Virus record (IMG/VR): IMGVR_UViG_3300022188_000005
Coordinates: 1-32,201 of that record
Strand: one strand, 5' to 3'
From: a virus
DNA length: 32,201 bases
The notes beneath the pieces are model-generated. The model saw only the letters and a list, made by a program, of their open reading frames with translations. It was not told where the DNA came from and did no database searches. Positions 27,628 to 32,201 of the stretch are shown piece by piece. Every line of letters starts with the position of its first letter. Position 1 is the first letter of the stretch. Position numbers and translations under genes: made by a program.

Positions 27628-28977
27628 CTAAAATTCTAACTGCATTTGTCCATTAGTATTTTCAAAATCATTCACTCTATTTCTCATATTTAAACAAGCA
27701 TATCTAAAAGCATCAGCACCATTTGACTCAGGTCCGTGGAATGGAGTGTTAGTAAAGTTTTGAGTAGCCTCACTAAATTGTTTTCTATACACTTTCAAAT
27801 GTTGAATTAATGATGTCTTACCGTCATGTTTAGAAATACAGTTTGTTTTATGGAAGTAGCATTTTGGAATAGCTTGTCTTACAGCATTTATACCTTCTTG
27901 AACACTTTCATTAGGTGTTAAAGCCATGTGTAATCCCATTTTTCCAAATGTTTGTCTTCTACTCACACCAGTACTAAGCTCTCTTACTTCAATATCATGT
28001 GGTCCGAAGTGCATACCATAATTAATCTTATACCTATCTCTGAAATCGTGTAATACACTGATATAATGTTCCACACCTTCATTATTGTTCTCGTAGTAGT
28101 TGATGATTCTTATTTCATTACCAAAGTGTTGCCAAAAGACAATAGACCAACTATCATTAATACCAATATCATGAGCAGTATAAACCGGTAAAGAGGGGTC
28201 AATGTAGAAGTCTAAAACTCTATCCTCTTTCTCAGCATCTAACATCCATTGGTGATAGTATTGTGATTTATCAGCAGTGAAGATAAACTCCCCTAAATAC
28301 CATTGTTTATATAGGGTTGGATTGGACTTCTCGTAAGACTTTAATAACTTAACATAATTGGGGTCATTCTCCATAATATATGGGTTATCCAATACACCAC
28401 TTTTAATAGCATGTCTTGAAGTATCTTCATCTGTATTCCAAGTAATATTATACTTTTCTTCGTTACCAATATCCCATCTATCATAAACCCATCTTGCACC
28501 TACACCATCTGGATTGGTAGTAGCTATCATCTGTGGTTTAATCTCTGGATTAGCTGACCTTAATGTTGCCAATAGTTTCTCGTATAGTTCTTCACTTGGA
28601 AGCTGTGTTAGCTCTTCAAATATTATTAACTGTAAGTTCTTACCTTTTTGTTTCTCTAATGAACCAGCATCTTTCATATACGACACGAATAGTGTCGCTC
28701 CACTTGGAAATACTATCTTAGGTGTTCCACCAAATGTTACTTTAGCTCCCAACGGTTCATAAAATGTCTTTGCACTCTTTAAGTAATCATTAAGGTCGGT
28801 GAATGATGTTCTCAATATAAGTCCAGTGAAGTCTGAATGTTGAATGTGGTATAAAGGGGCGAAGTATGTAGCATATGATTTACCACCTGCTCTACTTCCA
28901 TACCATAATACTTCACTTGCTGAACTCGCTAACATTGTCTGTTGTATGTCCGTGGGTTTGATTTCTTCTTTTTCCAT
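27628..28977 (-). CDS. terL: Terminase large subunit
   Basis: A 449-residue packaging motor. The ATPase half shows Walker A GSRAGGKS (residues 27-34), Walker B-like LIIFEE (117-122) and the coupling motif ATTNP near 150. The nuclease half shows an early acidic residue in TAHDIGINDSW and a second in HFGPHDIEVRE, as in RNase H-fold terminase nucleases. It pumps DNA into the procapsid through the portal and cuts concatemers. It stands alone on the minus strand between plus-strand virion genes, far from the probable small subunit (18611). AAGGAG lies 6 bases before the ATG, and a TAATAAATA-like box precedes it. Confidence 0.93.
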   Translation of the reverse strand: MEKEEIKPTDIQQTMLASSASEVLWYGSRAGGKSYATYFAPLYHIQHSDFTGLILRTSFTDLNDYLKSAKTFYEPLGAKVTFGGTPKIVFPSGATLFVSYMKDAGSLEKQKGKNLQLIIFEELTQLPSEELYEKLLATLRSANPEIKPQMIATTNPDGVGARWVYDRWDIGNEEKYNITWNTDEDTSRHAIKSGVLDNPYIMENDPNYVKLLKSYEKSNPTLYKQWYLGEFIFTADKSQYYHQWMLDAEKEDRVLDFYIDPSLPVYTAHDIGINDSWSIVFWQHFGNEIRIINYYENNNEGVEHYISVLHDFRDRYKINYGMHFGPHDIEVRELSTGVSRRQTFGKMGLHMALTPNESVQEGINAVRQAIPKCYFHKTNCISKHDGKTSLIQHLKVYRKQFSEATQNFTNTPFHGPESNGADAFRYACLNMRNRVNDFENTNGQMQLEF

Positions 28978-29014
28978 TAACTACTCCTTATTTATTATTA
29001 TTTATTACAGCTAC

Positions 29015-29022
29015 TATAAATA
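29015..29022 (+). promoter_or_regulatory. TATAAATA box upstream of the acetyltransferase gene
   Basis: An exact TATAAATA followed by AATATA, 33 bp before the 29048 start. On the opposite strand, AATAAATAATAATAAATAAGGAG leads into the terminase gene without an exact box. Confidence 0.5.
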
Positions 29023-29047
29023 AATATATTAAACACAAGGAAAAAAT

Positions 29048-29512
29048 ATGAGTAAGTTAAGAGTAAGACCAGTAGATGCAGATGATGTACCTGAATTGGT
29101 AGAAATGTATATGGATTTAGTAAGTTTCGCTTATCCAACAAGAATGAGAGCACCTAAGATAGTATTTTATGAGATAGTGCTTGAATGGTTTACAAGAAAA
29201 GATAGAATTCGAATCGTTGAGAACGGTGAGGAAAGTGTTGGTTTCTCTTTAGTAACAAGACATAATGCTGGTGGAGCAGTTGAAACTTATTTAGATGCAG
29301 AAGTAACATATATTAAAGAGAAGTATAGAAAAGGTAGAGGGGCATATTTAATATATAATGATGTATTTGAATTCGCTAAGAAAATGGGTATGGGTATTAT
29401 GAGTACATCAACACCTGACTCTTCACCTATTGTTAATAAACGATTTGGAGCAGAACATGCCTTCAACCATTATGAAGTTCCAAAAGAATTTATACTAAAT
29501 TTAGATAAATAG
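29048..29512 (+). CDS. GNAT-family N-acetyltransferase
   Basis: A 154-residue protein. An N-terminal VRPVDADDVPELVEMYMDL start, a central EVTYIKEKYRKGRGAYLIYNDVFEFAKKMG (the acetyl-CoA pyrophosphate-binding loop, here R-K-G-R-G-A) and the final INKRFGAE-like VNKRFGAEHAFNHYEV mark the GNAT fold. Such small acetyltransferases occur in the late regions of several podoviruses; possible substrates are a virion protein, host protein or small molecule. AAGGAAA precedes the ATG. It leads the operon of MGGK-type proteins, the zinc-ribbon-like peptide and the portal. Confidence 0.8.
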   Translation: MSKLRVRPVDADDVPELVEMYMDLVSFAYPTRMRAPKIVFYEIVLEWFTRKDRIRIVENGEESVGFSLVTRHNAGGAVETYLDAEVTYIKEKYRKGRGAYLIYNDVFEFAKKMGMGIMSTSTPDSSPIVNKRFGAEHAFNHYEVPKEFILNLDK

Positions 29513-29520
29513 TATAAATA
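29513..29520 (+). promoter_or_regulatory. TATAAATA box upstream of the MGGK gene triplet
   Basis: An exact TATAAATA directly after the acetyltransferase stop, 38 bp before the 29551 start. Confidence 0.5.
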
Positions 29521-29550
29521 AACTTAAATAAGTTACAAGGAGTTATAATT

Positions 29551-29877
29551 ATGGGTGGAAAATCAAACTATTCAGGACCATCTGCAGCAGAAGTTACAGA
29601 TAGAAACACTGGTTTAGAAGATAAGTGGACTGAACAGAGAAATGTTGAAGAAGCACAAGCTGAAGCTTTTGATAAACAATTGGAACAAGAGTTTCTTTTG
29701 TTAGCTGAAGGTGATAAAGCAAGAGAAGTTCAAGATGAGTTATCTGAAAGAGAAGGTGCCGCTGGTGTATTAGCTAATGGTCAAGTAGGTTTCAAAAGAG
29801 ATGGTAAACCATCTAAAGAAGAATTAGTGTCATTATTGGCAGAAGAAGACGAAGACAATATACTGGGAGGTATGTAA
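29551..29877 (+). CDS. MGGK-type protein 1 (shared N-terminal motif)
   Basis: A 108-residue acidic helical protein. The N-terminus MGGKSNYSGPSAAEV is shared with the next two genes; the rest (EDKWTEQRNVEEAQAEAFDKQLEQEFLL, then an EELVSLLAEEDEDN tail) is unrelated or strongly diverged. Function unknown. Proteins starting MGGK/MGGG with a Ser/Pro stretch are common near podovirus portals, and I infer a virion or assembly role. The terminal LGGM codons double as the GGAGG ribosome site for the next gene. Confidence 0.65.
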   Translation: MGGKSNYSGPSAAEVTDRNTGLEDKWTEQRNVEEAQAEAFDKQLEQEFLLLAEGDKAREVQDELSEREGAAGVLANGQVGFKRDGKPSKEELVSLLAEEDEDNILGGM

Positions 29878-29879
29878 TT

Positions 29880-30440
29880 ATGGGTGGAAAATCAGGCGGG
29901 TCTTCAGGACCAAGTGCAGCAGAAATTGCAGCAAATGATGCGAGATTAAGAGAACAATGGGATGCAGATAGAGCAATCTATGATGAAAAGAGAGCAGCAG
30001 AAGAAACTGAAAAGAGAGAAGTTGCTGAACAAGGTAGAAGAGATGACCTATGGGCAACTGCTTCAAGCGATTATGATAAAGTATATGATATGTATAAGAA
30101 AAACTTTGATGTAGATGCTGAATTAGCTTCAAGACAAGGTACATATGGTACAACAGGTGCAAATGTATTGAAATCAAACAATAAAGACCAAAACAAATTA
30201 GCACAAGCTGAAGCGAAAGGTACATGGGATTATACAGGTAAACAAGAAGAAATTGATGGTCTTAACAAAGAAATGGATAGATTACAAGCTATTGAATTTG
30301 ATACTGGTGGTAAAGTAGGTTCACAACTTAAAGGTGAAACTATGTCAAGATTTGAAAAGAAACCAAAAGGTACACAAACATCAGGATTAACTGAAGATGA
30401 TGAAGAATTTAAATTTGCTAAGGCATTAGGAGGAATCTAA
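29880..30440 (+). CDS. MGGK-type protein 2
   Basis: A 186-residue acidic protein. MGGKSGGSSGPSAAEIA is followed by a charged helix (NDARLREQWDADRAIYDEKRAAEETEKRE), a middle part with YDKVYDMYKKNFDVDAELASRQGTYGTTGANVLKS, and a C-terminal EEFKFAKALGGI that again encodes the ribosome site (GGAGG) of the following gene. The motif ELASRQG resembles ELESRSG in protein 3, so the two share more than the N-terminus. Function unknown; probable virion component. Confidence 0.65.
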   Translation: MGGKSGGSSGPSAAEIAANDARLREQWDADRAIYDEKRAAEETEKREVAEQGRRDDLWATASSDYDKVYDMYKKNFDVDAELASRQGTYGTTGANVLKSNNKDQNKLAQAEAKGTWDYTGKQEEIDGLNKEMDRLQAIEFDTGGKVGSQLKGETMSRFEKKPKGTQTSGLTEDDEEFKFAKALGGI

Positions 30441-31357
30441 TGGGTGGAGGTAAAGGAGGAGGGTCTTCAAGACCTTCGGCAGCAAAAGTAGCACAACAAA
30501 GCTGGAGAGATAAAGAACTTAGACAGCAATGGGAAGTCAACCAAAATCAAAAAGATGCTAATACTATGGCTGATAAAGAAAGAAAGACTCAAGCAGCCAT
30601 TCATAAGCAGTATCAAAAAGAAGTAGCAGATTTTAATTCTCAATCTAAAGATTTAGTAGGTGCTTCAAGAAAAGCATACGAAATACAAGCAGAGTTAGAA
30701 AGTAGAAGTGGAATGGATGTCTTTGAGAGTAAAAACTTATTCAAAGGTGGAACGAGAAAATCTTATACAGGACCTGATGGTAATAAATATACTAAAGCTA
30801 ATGCAAACAACAATGTAGATAGCACTTATGCTGATTGGAAAGCTGCGATGATTGATAGAGACCCTGATATATTTAGGAGAGAAACTTTTGATAAGGGAAA
30901 TGCAACTTTTGACAGTGCAGATTATACATATGACCAAGTTCATGGTACAAACTTTGACAATGTTAGAAGTAATAGTGAAGCACTGTACCAGGTAAATAAA
31001 CAAAATGGTTCAAGGAGCGCAGGATTTGATAAATGGATAGATACCTCTGAAAGATATTACAAAGATGCAACAAAAGTATGGGAAGCTAATACAGCAACAC
31101 AAAGAGGACAATTAGGTGAAGCAACAGAATTAACTCAAGATTGGAAAGATGCTGCTAAAGGTTATAAAACTGATACTGTTGGTGAAGTAGGTAAAAACCT
31201 TACATTTGCAAGTAGAGGTGGAGCGGAATCATCACAAACATCTAAAAATATTACAAAAACAAATAAAGATACAGCAGTTGGTAAGAAAGGTGCTAATTTA
31301 GGTTTCAGTAAATCTAAAACATTAGGTGACGAAGAAGAAACTTCAACACTTGGATAA
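30440..31357 (+). CDS. MGGK-type protein 3
   Basis: A 305-residue protein. MGGGKGGGSSRPSAAKVA is followed by a charged helix (DKELRQQWEVNQNQ), then KAYEIQAELESRSGMDVFESKNLF, a central Asp/Asn/Tyr-rich region (NVDSTYADWKAAMIDRDPDIFRRE, YTYDQVHGTNFDNVRS), and a polar C-terminus ending ETSTLG. It is the largest of the tandem family. The stop/start codons overlap protein 2 (TAATG). Function unknown. It stands directly before the portal block, so a head, connector or internal role is likely. Confidence 0.65.
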   Translation: MGGGKGGGSSRPSAAKVAQQSWRDKELRQQWEVNQNQKDANTMADKERKTQAAIHKQYQKEVADFNSQSKDLVGASRKAYEIQAELESRSGMDVFESKNLFKGGTRKSYTGPDGNKYTKANANNNVDSTYADWKAAMIDRDPDIFRRETFDKGNATFDSADYTYDQVHGTNFDNVRSNSEALYQVNKQNGSRSAGFDKWIDTSERYYKDATKVWEANTATQRGQLGEATELTQDWKDAAKGYKTDTVGEVGKNLTFASRGGAESSQTSKNITKTNKDTAVGKKGANLGFSKSKTLGDEEETSTLG

Positions 31358-31360
31358 ATA
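31353..31360 (+). promoter_or_regulatory. GATAAATA box upstream of the zinc-ribbon-like and portal genes
   Basis: GATAAATA overlaps the previous stop and lies 26 bp before the 31379 start. It departs from the consensus at the first base. Confidence 0.35.
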
Positions 31361-31378
31361 AATAAAAAAGGATATACT

Positions 31379-31546
31379 ATGTACACACTATTCACATTTG
31401 TAACAATGAAATGCAATACATGTAATAAACCAACTTCATTTGAACCAGGGCTTTATGATAAACCCTTGGAATGTAGTTGTAACTGTAATACACCCGTAAA
31501 GAAAACAAGAAAACCAAGAACAAAGAAGGTTAAAGATGAAGAATAA
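31379..31546 (+). CDS. Small zinc-ribbon-like protein
   Basis: A 55-residue protein. C12-x-x-C15 (KCNTCNK) and a second cluster C32-x-C34-x-C36 could bind one zinc ion. The C-terminus (VKKTRKPRTKKVKDEE) is strongly basic and could contact DNA. AAAGGA lies 6 bases before the ATG. Its 3' end overlaps the portal start by 11 bases in another frame, so expression is linked to the portal. Function unknown. Confidence 0.65.
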   Translation: MYTLFTFVTMKCNTCNKPTSFEPGLYDKPLECSCNCNTPVKKTRKPRTKKVKDEE

Positions 31547-32201
31547 ACATGAACAACTATCTAAAAGAGTTGAAAAGTTAAGAACATTATCACAACAATG
31601 GAACAGCTATTTAGGAGATATATATGAGTACTCTATGCCTAATAGAAATACTTTCACTAACTTTACTCCTGGTCAGAAGAAAGATAACCAAATCTTTGAT
31701 AGCACGGCTGTAATAGCTGTAAATAACTATGTTTCAAGAATACAATCACTATTAGTTAAGCCTTGGACACCATGGTTTGCTTTACAAGCTGGAACAGATA
31801 TTCCAGATGAAGCAAGAAAAGACATTAATACAGAGTTAGATTTAGTTTCTAAAACAATATTTAACGAATTAAATTATTCAAACTTTTCTGAACAAATATC
31901 AAGCTCATTCTTTGATTTAGCTGCTTCAACGGGTATTCTAATGATTAGAGAAGATACAAGACCAGGTTCTCCAAGTAATTTAGTATTTGAGAGTATTCCA
32001 CTCGCTTCTGTTATGTTAGATACAGCTTCTGACGGTGATGTTAAGACTATATTTAGAGATATTAAAGTTCCAGTGGAACAAATACAAGCTAAATGGCCAA
32101 ATGCAGAATTAACAGCAGAATTAAAGGATACTTTAAGAGATAACCCTGATACTATCGTTGATTTAACTGAGGGTGTATTATACCAAGAACAAACTATGGA
32201 C
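31536..32201 (+). CDS. Portal (head-tail connector) protein, N-terminal part
   Basis: Residues 1-222 of the 511-residue portal; the gene continues at base 128 after closing the circle (and at base 2 through the duplicated 127 bp). The N-terminus (RVEKLRTLSQQWNSYLGDIYEYSMPNRN), FDSTAVIAVNNYVSRIQSLLVKPWTPWFAL and the FDLAASTGILMIRED strand are typical of the T7 gp8-like connector family. The ATG is 6 bases after AAGAAGG, itself in the codons of the overlapping zinc-ribbon-like gene. Confidence 0.88.
   Translation, partial: MKNKHEQLSKRVEKLRTLSQQWNSYLGDIYEYSMPNRNTFTNFTPGQKKDNQIFDSTAVIAVNNYVSRIQSLLVKPWTPWFALQAGTDIPDEARKDINTELDLVSKTIFNELNYSNFSEQISSSFFDLAASTGILMIREDTRPGSPSNLVFESIPLASVMLDTASDGDVKTIFRDIKVPVEQIQAKWPNAELTAELKDTLRDNPDTIVDLTEGVLYQEQTMD
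32075..32201. repeat. Terminal direct repeat, right copy (assembly overlap)
   Basis: Identical to bases 1-127. Removing one copy gives a circular molecule of 32,074 bp with an intact portal gene. Confidence 0.95.

Overview
The window reads as one complete, AT-rich, T7-like podovirus (short-tailed phage) genome. Its first and last 127 bases are identical, so it closes into a circle of about 32,074 bp, and the portal gene runs across the join. The host cannot be named. Strong AAGGAG-type ribosome sites before nearly every gene, and heavy use of A/T-ending codons, point to an AT-rich bacterium with canonical Shine-Dalgarno initiation. No integrase, repressor, DNA polymerase, RNA polymerase or peptidoglycan hydrolase is recognisable, so the phage looks lytic and dependent on host polymerases.

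Layout: (1) 31379-997 through the join to 11226, plus strand: zinc-ribbon-like peptide, portal, Bbp19-like protein, scaffold, HNH endonuclease, major capsid protein, tail tubes A and B, gp14-like, gp15-like and further putative ejection proteins. (2) 15164 down to 11223, minus strand: an early/replication block with a DUF3987-type helicase, an AEP-type primase and small unknown or membrane proteins, each sub-block behind a TATAAATA-type promoter. (3) 15165-15518: a divergent control region with a structured RNA leader and a possible small RNA. (4) 15519-17244, plus: an adenine-N6 methyltransferase followed by two separate paralogous copies of what looks like its C-terminal specificity half. 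(5) 17220-17707: an origin-like region with iterons mirrored around an AT-rich core. (6) 17708-27566, plus: small protein, second HNH endonuclease, probable small terminase, cupin, large internal virion protein, two tail fibres (one with an S74 chaperone), a possible holin pair and two more accessory virion proteins. (7) 28977-27628, minus: the large terminase alone. (8) 29048-31357, plus: a GNAT acetyltransferase and three tandem proteins sharing an unusual MGGK...PSAA N-terminus.

How the genes seem to work together (inference): host RNA polymerase would read the early minus-strand block and the methyltransferase operon. The primase and helicase, probably starting at the iteron region, would prime DNA synthesis by the host replisome. 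Structural operons, nearly all preceded by a TATAAATA/CATAAATA box 25-50 bp before the start codon, then build the particle, and the two terminase subunits, encoded far apart on opposite strands, package it. The most unusual parts are the mirrored iteron origin, the mutually exclusive base-pairing leader in front of the helicase-primase operon, the recurrent T4-late-like box with no matching phage sigma factor, the split and duplicated methyltransferase specificity half, and the MGGK triplet.
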